Source of the DNA: Pseudanabaena sp. BC1403
Lineage (GTDB): Bacteria; Cyanobacteriota; Cyanobacteriia; Pseudanabaenales; Pseudanabaenaceae
Assembly (NCBI RefSeq): GCF_002914585.1
Contig: NZ_PDDM01000005.1
Location: forward strand, 62,001-126,000
Length of the DNA: 64,000 nt
Direction: 5' to 3'
In this document: one piece after another, positions 52,097 to 60,798 of the stretch
Numbering within the stretch: position 1 is the stretch's first letter
Layout: each line of letters opens with the position of its first letter
Program-made: the position numbers and the translations under genes
The notes under the pieces: generated by a model
Told to the model about the DNA's origin: nothing
Database searches by the model: none
What the model saw: only the letters and a program-made list of their open reading frames with translations

Positions 52097-53464
52097 ATGG
52101 GCAGACATCTAGAAGAACAAGCTGTAGAACATGTACTAGAAGCGTCATTTTATCAACTTGCCGATCGCTTGATTGATAGTCTGCATCATGGTGAACATTT
52201 AACGATTAACTTAGAGAGTGAGCGTAGTCAATTCACTAGATTTAACCATGCTAAAGTCCGACAGTCAGGAGTGGTCGCCGATGGGAATGTGACTATTTTG
52301 CTAATTTATAATCAGCGTGAAGCTTTTGCTAAGTTTCCGTTTACAGGCGATCGCGAAATTGATATGGCTTATGCGATCGCTAATCTTGAATATCTCAGGC
52401 AAGAAGTTGCTCAGATCCCCGAAAATCCTTATCTAGTCCTTCCTGAGAACCAAGGCTCAAGTCGTGAGGTTTATCAAGGTAATTTGTTAAATCCAGAAGA
52501 TGCGATCGCTACAATTCTCGCGCCAGTGAATAATGTTGACTTTACAGGCTTCTATGCTTCAGGTTCGATAATTCGGGCTAATGCTAACTCCGCAGGTCAA
52601 AGACATTGGTTTGCGACGGATTCTTTTTTTGTTGATTATTCGATGTTTGTCCAGACGGATTCTGGCGAAAAAGCGGTTAAGGGTATTTATGCTGGCAAAG
52701 ATTGGGAAGCAGAGGCTTATAACTTACAGATTAATCGCTCTCAGCAACAATTAGTAGCCTTGCAAAAGCCAAGTAAAACGTTAGAGCGTGGTCAGTACCG
52801 TACTTACTTTGCACCTGCGGCTTCATCGGAGCTATTGGGCTTTTTGACTTGGAGTGCGGGGGAGTCAGGTTTGCAGCAAAGTAGTAGTGCTCTTTTAAAA
52901 TTGAAAAATCAAGAAAGAACTCTATCACCATTGCTGTCCATTAGTGAAAACTTCACCTATGGAAATGTGCCTCGTTTTAACGATTTAGGAGAAGTTGCTC
53001 CAGAATATTTATCTATTATTGCTGAAGGGAAGCTGGTTAACACATTGGTGAGTTCACGCAGTGCGAAGGAATATGGCAAGGTCGCCAATGGTGCTGATGA
53101 AGGTGAGTCGATGCGATCGCCTGAAGTTACCGCTGGAAATTTAGCCGAGTCCGACATTCTCAAACAGTTAGATACGGGACTCTATCTATCAAATTTGCAT
53201 TATCTCAATTGGAGCGATCGCAGTGGCGGTAGAATTACTGGGATGACTCGCTATGCTTGCTTCTGGGTTGAGAATGGTGAGTTTATCGCTCCCATTGAGA
53301 ATCTACGTTTTGATGATAGTATCTATGACTTTCTTGGCGAAAATCTCGAAGCTTTTACCGATTTTCGTGAGTTTATTCCTAATACTGGCACGTATGAAAC
53401 GCGATCGCTTGGCAGTATTCTCGTCCCAGGAATGCTAGTCAAAGACTTTACCTTCACCCTCTAA
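52097..53464 (+). CDS. TldD/PmbA family protein (PmbA-like)
   Basis: A 455-residue protein of the TldD/PmbA family. It has the two-domain form with DGNVTILLIYNQREAFAKF in the first half and PLLSISENFTYGNVPRFNDL and SIIAEGKLVNTLVSSRSAKE later. It has no HExxxH zinc motif, so it corresponds to the PmbA-like, non-metal subunit type, which in E. coli teams with TldD to process peptides. AGGAG lies about ten bases before the ATG at 52097. It may be co-transcribed with devA-like. Confidence 0.88.
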   Translation: MGRHLEEQAVEHVLEASFYQLADRLIDSLHHGEHLTINLESERSQFTRFNHAKVRQSGVVADGNVTILLIYNQREAFAKFPFTGDREIDMAYAIANLEYLRQEVAQIPENPYLVLPENQGSSREVYQGNLLNPEDAIATILAPVNNVDFTGFYASGSIIRANANSAGQRHWFATDSFFVDYSMFVQTDSGEKAVKGIYAGKDWEAEAYNLQINRSQQQLVALQKPSKTLERGQYRTYFAPAASSELLGFLTWSAGESGLQQSSSALLKLKNQERTLSPLLSISENFTYGNVPRFNDLGEVAPEYLSIIAEGKLVNTLVSSRSAKEYGKVANGADEGESMRSPEVTAGNLAESDILKQLDTGLYLSNLHYLNWSDRSGGRITGMTRYACFWVENGEFIAPIENLRFDDSIYDFLGENLEAFTDFREFIPNTGTYETRSLGSILVPGMLVKDFTFTL

Positions 53465-53545
53465 AAAACCACGACATCAATCGACTTATCGGTTTGGCTT
53501 AGCAATGCAGTTGCTCTGCCAAAGATAACCTTTGGATTTTAAAGA

Positions 53546-53791
53546 TCATATTTGAGAGGTCGGCTCCAAAGCATTGTTAGGTTTCTGCCTTTGGGCAATT
53601 TGCATGAGCAGCCGAAGTGCTTCGTTAACTGCTTCACTAGTTGGAAATGCTTGAGCAACATCAGGATCAAGTAATACTATGTTTGTGCCTGTTCTGTAGC
53701 GCTCGACATATTTTCCTCTAACACCACCCTTCATCCTACTAAAGTCGTACTCATGACGTAAATCGTCTTCTAGATCTTGGTTATTCTCCAT
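53546..53791 (-). CDS. Putative antitoxin of a BrnT-type pair
   Basis: An 81-residue protein: ENNQDLEDDLRHEYDFSRMK, then GGVRGKYVERYRTGTNIVLL, DPDVAQAFPTSEAVNEALRL. This form commonly follows a BrnT-type toxin gene. The start at 53791 is favoured by GGAGGT nine bases upstream; an ATG seven codons earlier is less likely. The bases just upstream encode the last part of a BrnT-like toxin in another frame (53781-53870), so the antitoxin survives without a working toxin. Confidence 0.75.
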   Translation of the reverse strand: MENNQDLEDDLRHEYDFSRMKGGVRGKYVERYRTGTNIVLLDPDVAQAFPTSEAVNEALRLLMQIAQRQKPNNALEPTSQI

Positions 53792-53870
53792 CTTCGTAAA
53801 ACCTCCGCTCATTTCGGGTTGCCTCTCGTGCGCTGATTATCCGAACTCGATCTGCTCGAATTGTAACTGA
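53781..53870 (-). pseudogene. C-terminal remnant of BrnT-like toxin
   Basis: The 29 codons before the TAA read SVTIRADRVRIISAREATRN then ERRFYEDGE, the conserved RIISAR-x(2)-RxER end of BrnT ribonuclease toxins. A TAG directly precedes it in frame, and no rest of the toxin lies upstream. It overlaps the antitoxin start, as in intact BrnT loci. Confidence 0.75.
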
Positions 53871-53941
53871 CTAGAAACTGCTCTACATAGATTGCTTTCG
53901 TTAAAACAAAAATAAGGTGTGTTCTATTTCATAAAAGAACT

Positions 53942-54334
53942 CTACGAGATAGGCGATCGCACTGAATAAAGTTCTTGAAAAAATCCATCTATTAAATCCT
54001 CATAATCGGACAAATTTTCATAAACCCGAACTTTGTCTTTCGATCTCACTTGATGAATCTCAGTACCAATATGAGCAATTAAATATACTGACTTATTTAT
54101 TGATTGTGCAAATCCAACTTCATAGTAGCAACTAGGTCTTTCTAATGAGAGATCCGCTAATACAAGATCAGAACTTTCAAGTAAGGCGATTGATTCGTTA
54201 ACATCAGTTTCAGAGCCTTTATTCAAGCCAAAAATCACTTCTATCCCATACTTGTGACCTATTTTAATCAGCAAGTTTTTCTTACTAGTAAAGTTTGGAT
54301 CAGAATAATGTGGTGTTACTACAAACAACTTCAT
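53942..54334 (-). CDS. TIR/nucleoside deoxyribosyltransferase-like protein
   Basis: A 130-residue single-domain protein. MKLFVVTPHYSDPNF starts a Rossmann-like fold. SSDLVLADLSLERPSCYYEVGFA (given in parts: SSDLVLADLSLE, then RPSCYYEVGFA) holds D61 and E72 at the positions of the catalytic residues in TIR and nucleoside 2-deoxyribosyltransferase-like enzymes, where the NPxxxYExGxA motif is typical. It could hydrolyse NAD or a nucleotide N-glycosidic bond, or bind a nucleotide signal. It is second in a two-gene operon, 16 bases after the membrane-protein gene. Confidence 0.72.
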   Translation of the reverse strand: MKLFVVTPHYSDPNFTSKKNLLIKIGHKYGIEVIFGLNKGSETDVNESIALLESSDLVLADLSLERPSCYYEVGFAQSINKSVYLIAHIGTEIHQVRSKDKVRVYENLSDYEDLIDGFFQELYSVRSPIS

Positions 54335-54350
54335 GGATCAATACCTATTT

Positions 54351-54941
54351 CTAAGGTGAGAATAACAATGCCCTCCAACCATCTACAAACTTTCCTAAAT
54401 TAAGTAGGATTGCAAGAATAGACATAAATGTGGCTGAAAGAAATATAACAAAAAAAGCATTTGGAACGAATAACTCTTCATTGGTGGATTTTAGAGCTTT
54501 AAATCTTTGCTTTTTAGGAGCTTGAAGAGCATTCAATTTTTGAAGTATCTCCCACTCTCTCCTAAAAGGTTCGTATGAAACAATTTTCCTTTCTCCATCT
54601 ACCTCTAAGTTGAATTTTAGGAGGGGGGCCATCTCATTCAATACTTCAAATTTAGCTGTGTTCAGAGACTTGAAGTCCAATATCTGTTTAAGCCATAATT
54701 TCGCATACACTGATGCCATGATGGAGACAACAGCAATGAGCGTGAACCCAGTATATCGATACTGTGAGTTTGATATTGACCAGTTTGCTATTACAGCTAT
54801 AGCTAGAACAATCCCGACAGAAATCGAATAATTCTGGCTGTTTTTAGATAGTCGTCGATCCGTCACCTTTTCGGCGGAATCGTATATCAATTTAAACTCA
54901 TCAAACGAGCACTGGTGTTTGTTGGCTGGCTCAGTATTCAT
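54351..54941 (-). CDS. Three-helix membrane protein, RipA/SLATT-like
   Basis: A 196-residue protein. The N-terminal helix is FDEFKLIYDSAEKVTDRRLS. Two membrane helices follow (VGIVLAIAVIANW near 41-55; YTGFTLIAVVSIMASVYA near 62-80), then a cytosolic region starting LKQILDFKSLNTAKFEVLNE with YEPFRREWEILQK. A third membrane helix near 160-185 is FFVIFLSATFMSILAILLNL. The layout resembles bacterial RipA-type octameric membrane proteins and SLATT two-helix effectors associated with nucleotide-signalling defence. It is the first gene of the pair with the TIR-like protein. Confidence 0.68.
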   Translation of the reverse strand: MNTEPANKHQCSFDEFKLIYDSAEKVTDRRLSKNSQNYSISVGIVLAIAVIANWSISNSQYRYTGFTLIAVVSIMASVYAKLWLKQILDFKSLNTAKFEVLNEMAPLLKFNLEVDGERKIVSYEPFRREWEILQKLNALQAPKKQRFKALKSTNEELFVPNAFFVIFLSATFMSILAILLNLGKFVDGWRALLFSP

Positions 54942-55342
54942 AAATATTCCATCTAGAGCAACAAACTCATTATGTCAGTATGTTAATGACCAGATATTAA
55001 GATCAAGAGAAAAACATAGTGAACTGTCATATCAAGGTACTTTAAATCGATTTAGCTTCAAACTTCGGCAAATAAACTCAGTATACCGCATTACCAATAG
55101 CCTAGCAGTCTAACTAAATAATTACACTGAAAATTTAGTGCGATAGTCTTAAATCATGACAATTATAAAGAAATGTTTTGGATAACACAACTATTTTGCG
55201 TAACATACAGAGAAATGCAGATTAACACGACACAACAGAAACTTAACAACTTTTAGAGTGTTTTCGTGACAAAATCTGCGTTAATCAATACTTTTTTGAT
55301 GCTAAAACCTTTAAAATCCTCGCTTCGCATGGATTTTAAAGG
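54942..55342. other. 401-base spacer upstream of the TIR/membrane pair
   Basis: No convincing gene. It is AT-rich and must contain the promoter of the minus-strand pair. At its right end lies a hairpin with AACCTTTAAAATCC arms (55306-55319, 55331-55344) that includes the stop codon of the lpxB-related gene. Confidence 0.5.
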
Positions 55343-55344
55343 TT
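55306..55344. terminator. Hairpin at the end of the lpxB-related gene
   Basis: Fourteen-bp arms around an eleven-base loop containing CGCTTCGC; the right arm includes two bases of the gene's TAA. On the minus strand the downstream arm is AT-rich. Confidence 0.65.
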
Positions 55345-56542
55345 AACAAGACTTTGCCAATATTTGCGCGATCACATCAGCCAATCTCTCAGAACCACCT
55401 TTTGCGCCAACCCGTTCCATTCCATTTTGTCTGCAACGTTCCAAATAACCGCGATCGCTAAGAGTTCGCTTCACACATTGCGCCGCTTCCTGCAATATTT
55501 TTGAAGTAGCTGGTTCCTTCCCAATCGTTTGTACTGACAAACCTAACAAACGTTCCTGTGCATTCGCAAAGCGATAGGAAAATTGGGGGCCATTTCCCAT
55601 GATTTGAATTACAGGTTTTCCCAACCCAACCATCTGCTCGACAGCAGTTCCCGCCATGCCGATCGCTAAATCACAATGATGCAAAATATCCGCAAACGCA
55701 TCACTAAAACAAAGAACACTGATGTTTGTTTTTGTAAGGTACATCTTGCCATCAGCATATTGCCAACCAGCTTGAGCAGCTAGTTCAGGTAATTGGGGAG
55801 CAACACTTGGGACGATCGCAGCTCGAAATTGTACAGGATTGGGAGCGAATTCTTGAGCGATCGCTACACATAAGCGTAACTGTAATACTAGATTCTCGGC
55901 AGCTTCTGGCAACCGACTTCCTGACAGTAAGGCGATCGCAGGGACATCAGGATTCAAAGCTAAATCTTTGCCTGTCGGTTCCAATACATCCATAATCGGA
56001 TAGCCAACAAAATTTGTATTCTGATAACCTCTTTTTCTAATCAGTTCTGCACTATAGGCATCGCGGGTCAAAATTTGCTGACATCGGCGCGATCGCATCA
56101 TTAGGGCTTGCAACCAACGAGGAACATAACGGTTTTCGTAAAATGCTGATGATGACACTAAAAATAAGGCATAGGGCAACCCCGTTAAATAGGCAAATAG
56201 CGCAGGCACAACATCACCTGTCGCAAACACAAAATCGCAAGTTTTGCCACATTCTCTCGCCGCCTTAATTTGTTGCCAAGTCAGATTAATCAATCCAGAT
56301 TGGAAATCTGCAATCTGCTTCTGCACACTCATATAGGCAAATCCCCCCGATGGCAAGACTTTTGTCTGAGTAGCGATCGCTACACCAGCCCGACGATAGG
56401 CATTCCCTTCACCAACAATCGGCAATGCGATCGTCTCTACCTCTGGATATTTTTGCCTTAAAGCTTTGAGAACTTCACAAGCATTTAGGTCTTCACCGTG
56501 ACCGTTACTAATAAATAAAACTCGTTTGGGGATTGAAGTCAC
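55343..56542 (-). CDS. Lipid-A-disaccharide synthase-related protein
   Basis: A 399-residue GT-B-like protein of the cyanobacterial lpxB-related family. VLFISNGHGEDLNACEVLKA opens the N-lobe, FVFATGDVVPALFAYLTGLP follows, and the C-lobe has IALLSGSRLPEAAENLVLQL and CDLAIGMAGTAVEQMVGLGK with the sugar-nucleotide site. It is probably a glycosyltransferase, but its substrate is not lipid A itself in cyanobacteria. The start appears to be GTG at 56542; no ATG lies near it. It is a single gene bounded by palindromes. Confidence 0.85.
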   Translation of the reverse strand: MTSIPKRVLFISNGHGEDLNACEVLKALRQKYPEVETIALPIVGEGNAYRRAGVAIATQTKVLPSGGFAYMSVQKQIADFQSGLINLTWQQIKAARECGKTCDFVFATGDVVPALFAYLTGLPYALFLVSSSAFYENRYVPRWLQALMMRSRRCQQILTRDAYSAELIRKRGYQNTNFVGYPIMDVLEPTGKDLALNPDVPAIALLSGSRLPEAAENLVLQLRLCVAIAQEFAPNPVQFRAAIVPSVAPQLPELAAQAGWQYADGKMYLTKTNISVLCFSDAFADILHHCDLAIGMAGTAVEQMVGLGKPVIQIMGNGPQFSYRFANAQERLLGLSVQTIGKEPATSKILQEAAQCVKRTLSDRGYLERCRQNGMERVGAKGGSERLADVIAQILAKSC

Positions 56543-56607
56543 GATGATAAAGCTAATAACTGATAGCTAAAAATTATCACATTTTCTTTAACTAAGTAGC
56601 TACGCAT

Positions 56608-56660
56608 AAATAAACTTATGAGGATATCCCGCGTAGCGGGATATCCTCATAAGTTTATTT
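56608..56660. terminator. Palindrome with 25-bp perfect arms after menG
   Basis: Arms 56608-56632 and 56636-56660 with loop GTA and core TATCCCGC. The right arm contains the TAA stop of the menG gene. Likely end of the minus-strand transcript. Confidence 0.75.
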
Positions 56661-57278
56661 TCTTGATCGCAAAACTTGTAAACTGCCACCAGCATAAAGT
56701 TGGCAAGACTCAACTGTAAATCCAGATTTACTTAAAAGCTGTGGCAGATCGGTTTTAAGTAATTGCCATGCAGTTTCTGTCTCAAATAGCCAGAGGAAAG
56801 TCGCAATAGGTAGCCAAAACAAGGGATTAATCGGACGATGAAAATCAATAATGATAAATTGTCCTTCAGGTGTCAAAATCCGATGTACTTCTTGAATGAT
56901 TTGCTGCAACTGCTCTGAATCCATCTCATGCATAGCTGTATTCGTGAGTACCAGATCAAAAGTGCGATTGCTAAAAGGCATTTTTTCTGCGAAAGACTCT
57001 ACATACTCAGCTTGGGGCACATTTTGCTTGGCGCGTTTAATTGCGATCGGTGAGGCATCTAAGCCCGTCACATCATGGAAATGGTTAACTAGCTCTCTTG
57101 TCGCCTGTCCTGCACCACAACAAAGGTCAAGAACTTTGGCTTCAGGATTAATGGATAAATCTTTTAAAAACAAACGATGAAATCGCTTTTCCCCACCAAC
57201 ACTAATCGCCGCCAGTGCAGATACAGTGTCATAAAACCATTGATAGCGATAGCTCCAGTCACGTAAAATCGTGGTCAT
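56655..57278 (-). CDS. menG: Demethylphylloquinone methyltransferase MenG
   Basis: A 207-residue class I methyltransferase: VLDLCCGAGQATRELVN (motif I), VTGLDASPIAIKRAKQNVPQ, FDLVLTNTAMHEMDSEQLQQ, then FETETAWQLLKTDLPQLLSK and LYAGGSLQVLRS at the end. This resembles the cyanobacterial MenG that adds the last methyl group in phylloquinone synthesis for photosystem I. The start shares one base with the stop of the DHNA-CoA thioesterase gene (TAATG), another phylloquinone enzyme, which supports the assignment. Confidence 0.87.
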   Translation of the reverse strand: MTTILRDWSYRYQWFYDTVSALAAISVGGEKRFHRLFLKDLSINPEAKVLDLCCGAGQATRELVNHFHDVTGLDASPIAIKRAKQNVPQAEYVESFAEKMPFSNRTFDLVLTNTAMHEMDSEQLQQIIQEVHRILTPEGQFIIIDFHRPINPLFWLPIATFLWLFETETAWQLLKTDLPQLLSKSGFTVESCQLYAGGSLQVLRSRK

Positions 57279-57697
57279 TAATTCAATTCAATCCATTTCA
57301 TGAGTTCTTGGGCTAGATTACACCGCTTTCGAGTGATGGAATCAATACAAACATGTTTAGTTAAGGCTCTAGCGATCGCCTTTTTTTCGACACTTTCTAT
57401 ATCAAAAAACAACTGATATTCAATCTGAAAAGATTCGGGACTTAGCAAGGTTTTTACTAAAGAAACCACAATGCGATCGCCACAGAACATTGGCTTAAAA
57501 AAATCAATACTTGCATGGGTAATCGGCACTGCGATCGCACCACCTCGAAAAAAAGATTGAACTTCAATTCCCGATGCTGCTAACGAAGCTTCGTATGCTT
57601 CATGACAAATAGATAATCCATTGGCAAAATAGACCACTCCAGCCGCATCGGTATCTCGAAAATGAATTGTGCGATCGTAAACAAAGGGTTGATTCAT
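57278..57697 (-). CDS. 1,4-dihydroxy-2-naphthoyl-CoA thioesterase
   Basis: A 139-residue hotdog-fold thioesterase with the active-site segment HFRDTDAAGVVYFANGL, the aspartate of which is catalytic in 4-hydroxybenzoyl-CoA thioesterases. ASIDFFKPMFCGDRIVVSL follows. In cyanobacteria this family releases DHNA from its CoA ester for phylloquinone. It forms a coupled pair with menG (one-base overlap). Confidence 0.9.
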   Translation of the reverse strand: MNQPFVYDRTIHFRDTDAAGVVYFANGLSICHEAYEASLAASGIEVQSFFRGGAIAVPITHASIDFFKPMFCGDRIVVSLVKTLLSPESFQIEYQLFFDIESVEKKAIARALTKHVCIDSITRKRCNLAQELMKWIELN

Positions 57698-57706
57698 AGT
57701 TCTCTT

Positions 57707-57737
57707 AACAAAGAAGGCGCTTTGCGCCTTCTTTGTT
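57707..57737. terminator. Palindrome with 14-bp arms after aroF
   Basis: AACAAAGAAGGCGC arm, TTT loop and perfect complement, ending at the first base of the aroF stop codon. T-rich on the exit side of the minus strand; a plausible terminator of aroF. Confidence 0.75.
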
Positions 57738-58771
57738 TATGCCCGTTCCATTACTTGTGCCATGCGATTGATTTTAATCATGAGCTTATCAAAATCATCG
57801 AAAGTGAGCGACTGAGGTCCATCAGACAAGGCTTTCTTCGGATTCGGATGAACCTCGATCATTAGGGAATCAACACCCGCTGCGATCGCAGCCAAACTCA
57901 TTGATGGCACATACTCTGACCAACCTGTACCATGACTAGGATCGATCATGATCGGCAAATGTGTTAGTTTGCGTAATACAGGAATTGCGGATAAGTCGAG
58001 AGTGTTACGGGTATATTCGCGATCGAAAGTTCTAATCCCACGTTCGCAAAGAATCACATTAGGATTTCCCTCTGCGAGAATATATTCTGCTGCCATTAAC
58101 CAATCATCAATCGTAGCAGCTAATCCACGCTTGAGAAGAATTGGCTTATTCTGTTTACCCACTTGCTTTAGCAATGAGAAATTCTGCATATTTCTCGCGC
58201 CAATTTGCAACACATCCGCAACTTCGGCAATTTTATCAATATCGGCAGTATCCATTACCTCTGTGATAATACCCAATCCACTTGCCGCACGAGCCGCAGC
58301 TAATAGAGATAGTGCGCTCTCACCATGCCCCTGAAAAGCATAGGGCGATGTACGTGGCTTATAGGCTCCACCACGTAAAAAATTTGCCCCAGCAGCCTTC
58401 ACGCGCATCGCCGTTTCCACAATCATTTCTTCGTTCTCAACAGAGCAGGGCCCCGCGACTGTCACTAAAGGATGATTTTCGCCGATCGCAATATCACCAT
58501 TAGGCGTAGGTACAATCACCACGCTTGATTCATTTTGGCGATATTCACGACTAGCGCGTTTAAATGGGCGTTCCACCCGCAAAACTGTCTCAATCCAAGG
58601 GCTTAGTTCTTCGATACGATGCAGGTCAAGATTGGCTGTCTCACCAACTAGTCCCAACACAACTTTATGTTTTCCCACAATTTTCTCTGGCGATAATCCC
58701 CAACTAGATAGTTCTTCGCAGATCCGCCCCACTTCTTCTGCGGGTGTACCAATCTTGGTTACTACGATCAC
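57737..58771 (-). CDS. aroF: 3-deoxy-7-phosphoheptulonate synthase (AroF)
   Basis: The first enzyme of the shikimate path, joining PEP and erythrose-4-phosphate. The 344-residue protein has an N-terminal ferredoxin-like regulatory segment ([20 protein letters not shown]) and the barrel with [61 protein letters not shown] and [14 protein letters not shown], the complete type I-beta site set. The start is GTG at 58771, with AGGAG seven bases before it. It may be read with the downstream thioesterase-menG pair, though a palindrome intervenes. Confidence 0.96.
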   Translation of the reverse strand: MIVVTKIGTPAEEVGRICEELSSWGLSPEKIVGKHKVVLGLVGETANLDLHRIEELSPWIETVLRVERPFKRASREYRQNESSVVIVPTPNGDIAIGENHPLVTVAGPCSVENEEMIVETAMRVKAAGANFLRGGAYKPRTSPYAFQGHGESALSLLAAARAASGLGIITEVMDTADIDKIAEVADVLQIGARNMQNFSLLKQVGKQNKPILLKRGLAATIDDWLMAAEYILAEGNPNVILCERGIRTFDREYTRNTLDLSAIPVLRKLTHLPIMIDPSHGTGWSEYVPSMSLAAIAAGVDSLMIEVHPNPKKALSDGPQSLTFDDFDKLMIKINRMAQVMERA

Positions 58772-58902
58772 GGCTAGTCTCCTTTAGTTGTTTTCTTCAC
58801 CTATTTTAACGCGAGTTCAATAAACGCAGTTTGCACTTTAATTTTCAGGGTGCAAACAAAGTTATAGCTACTGCCACTTATTTGTAGGAGAAAATCAAAA
58901 AA

Positions 58903-58943
58903 CAAAAGAGATTTACGGCGCGAAGCGCCACAAATCTCTTTTG
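58903..58943. repeat. Palindrome upstream of argH
   Basis: CAAAAGAGATTT arms and GGCGC-GAA-GCGCC core, with two mismatches near the core. It lies in the 274-base spacer between divergent aroF and argH, so it is not at a gene end. The same spacer has a smaller hairpin, GTTTGCAC...GTGCAAAC, near 58829-58857. Confidence 0.7.
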
Positions 58944-59045
58944 AGCTTTATTTCTTAAAGCCATAAATAATGAACCTATGACAAAAAGGCGCAAAACTGA
59001 CGGTCAAAAAGTAAACTAAATCTTCAAGTACTACAGTTTTTTTGT

Positions 59046-60437
59046 ATGAGCCAGCCAACAGCCCCCCAACCTTGGAGTCAGCGTTTCGAGACAGCGCTGC
59101 ATCCTGCGATCGCTAGATTTAATGCCAGCATTAGTTTTGACATTAATTTAATTGAATATGACATCACAGGATCGCAAGCGCATTCACGGATGTTAGCGAA
59201 AGTAGGGATCATCAGCGCCGAAGAAGGGGAAATGCTTGTTAATGGTTTAGAGCAGATCCGCCAAGAATATCGATCTGGAAATTTTAATCCTGGTATTGAT
59301 GCTGAGGATGTACATTTTGCGGTAGAGCGTCGCCTGACTGAGTTGATCGGTGATGTCGGCAAAAAAGTACATACAGCGCGATCGCGTAATGATCAAGTCG
59401 CGACCGATGTTCGTTTATATTTGCGCGACCAGATTCGCAAAATCCAGACAGACATTAGGACTTGGCAGCAAACTTTGGTGAATAAAGCCGAGCAGTATGT
59501 CGAGACGTTCATCCCAGGATATACCCATCTGCAACGCGCCCAGCCGATTAGCCTCGCCCATCATCTCCTTGCTTATTTTGAGATGGCTCAGCGCGACTGG
59601 ACAAGATTAGATGAAATTTATCAAAGAGTAAATGTTTGTCCGCTTGGTTCGGGTGCATTAGCAGGCACGCCCCACCCAATCGATCGCCATTACACCGCTG
59701 AACTTTTAGATTTTGGTTCCGTGGGACGTAATAGCCTTGATGGAGTCTCAGACCGCGACTTTGCCGTAGAATTTCTCTGCGCGTCGAGCTTGATCATGGT
59801 GCATCTTAGCCGCCTATCTGAAGAAGTAATTCTTTGGTCATCGCAGGAATTTAGCTTTGTAAAACTTAGCGATCGCGTTAGCACTGGCTCCAGCATCATG
59901 CCCCAGAAGAAAAATCCTGACGTTCCTGAATTGGTACGTGGTAAAACAGGTCGTGTATTTGGACATTTGCAAGGTCTACTGACAATTATTAAGGGCTTGC
60001 CTCTGGCTTATAACAAGGATATGCAAGAAGATAAGGAAGGTATCTTTGACGCAGTAGTCACCGTTCGCGCCTGCTTGGAAGCGATGACAATTTTGATCGA
60101 TGAAGGCATCGAATTTCAGACCAAACGTCTTGCAGAAGCCGTAGCTGAGGACTTCTCGAATGCGACTGATGTTGCCGATTATCTTGCATCTAAAGGAGTT
60201 CCTTTCCGTGAGGCATATCAATTGGTTGGGAAGTTGGTAAAAACCTGTACCAGTGAAGGGATTTTGCTCAAGGATCTATCCGTTGAACGCTGGAAGACTT
60301 TTCATCCTCAGTTTGAGTCGGATATTGTACAGGCGATCGCGCCTGCACAGGTAGTCAAGGTTCGTAATAGCTACGGTGGAACTGGCTTCGATCAAGTCAG
60401 AATCCAATTAGAAGCAGCCAAAAAACTTATTGCTTAA
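59046..60437 (+). CDS. argH: Argininosuccinate lyase
   Basis: Splits argininosuccinate into arginine and fumarate, the last step of arginine synthesis. The 463-residue protein has the fumarase/aspartase fold: [59 protein letters not shown] with the catalytic histidine, and the mobile signature loop [20 protein letters not shown] near 281-300. Length is standard. Single gene. Confidence 0.97.
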   Translation: MSQPTAPQPWSQRFETALHPAIARFNASISFDINLIEYDITGSQAHSRMLAKVGIISAEEGEMLVNGLEQIRQEYRSGNFNPGIDAEDVHFAVERRLTELIGDVGKKVHTARSRNDQVATDVRLYLRDQIRKIQTDIRTWQQTLVNKAEQYVETFIPGYTHLQRAQPISLAHHLLAYFEMAQRDWTRLDEIYQRVNVCPLGSGALAGTPHPIDRHYTAELLDFGSVGRNSLDGVSDRDFAVEFLCASSLIMVHLSRLSEEVILWSSQEFSFVKLSDRVSTGSSIMPQKKNPDVPELVRGKTGRVFGHLQGLLTIIKGLPLAYNKDMQEDKEGIFDAVVTVRACLEAMTILIDEGIEFQTKRLAEAVAEDFSNATDVADYLASKGVPFREAYQLVGKLVKTCTSEGILLKDLSVERWKTFHPQFESDIVQAIAPAQVVKVRNSYGGTGFDQVRIQLEAAKKLIA

Positions 60438-60439
60438 AC

Positions 60440-60482
60440 CCACAAATGAGTGGCAGCGCGAATCGCTGCCACTCATTTGTGG
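60440..60482. terminator. Palindrome with 19-bp arms after argH
   Basis: Perfect arms 60440-60458 and 60464-60482 with loop CGAAT. The inner ATGAGTGGCAGCG is shared with the palindrome at 6644-6698. It starts two bases after the argH stop. Confidence 0.75.
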
Positions 60483-60536
60483 ATGTTTTTGCGCTAGCAT
60501 AAGTTTTAGTTAAATTTGCCAAATTTTCGATTTTCT

Positions 60537-60782
60537 ATGCCCAAGCTATTAAAGCCACCAGATCCTAACGATCCTGAATATCAAACCCTCGAACTCAGTG
60601 TTAACTTTTATCTGCACCTTGCCATCTATTCGGCTTGCATGACCTGTATGTGGTTTATTCAATCTATTACCGAAAAAATCTGGATCTGGTCAGTTTGGCT
60701 AGCCGTGATCTGGGGAATAATTGTCACAGTGCATAGTATTTGGGTTTTGTATAAGGAAAAGCAGATCCAGAAAGTTCAATAG
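60537..60782 (+). CDS. 2TM domain protein
   Basis: An 81-residue protein: a proline-rich start (PKLLKPPDPNDPEYQTLELS), then two membrane helices (FYLHLAIYSACMTCMWFIQS and IWIWSVWLAVIWGIIVTVHS) and a short basic tail. This is the 2TM domain arrangement found alone or attached to signalling proteins. Function unknown. The ATG at 60537 is preferred over an upstream TTG. The Uma2 gene follows after 16 bases. Confidence 0.75.
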   Translation: MPKLLKPPDPNDPEYQTLELSVNFYLHLAIYSACMTCMWFIQSITEKIWIWSVWLAVIWGIIVTVHSIWVLYKEKQIQKVQ

Positions 60783-60798
60783 CAAAAATGGTGACTCT

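Noticed and set aside
54919-55113. 64-codon plus-strand frame in the 401-base spacer
   Set aside because: Starts antisense inside the membrane-protein gene, has no ribosome-binding site and no recognisable composition.
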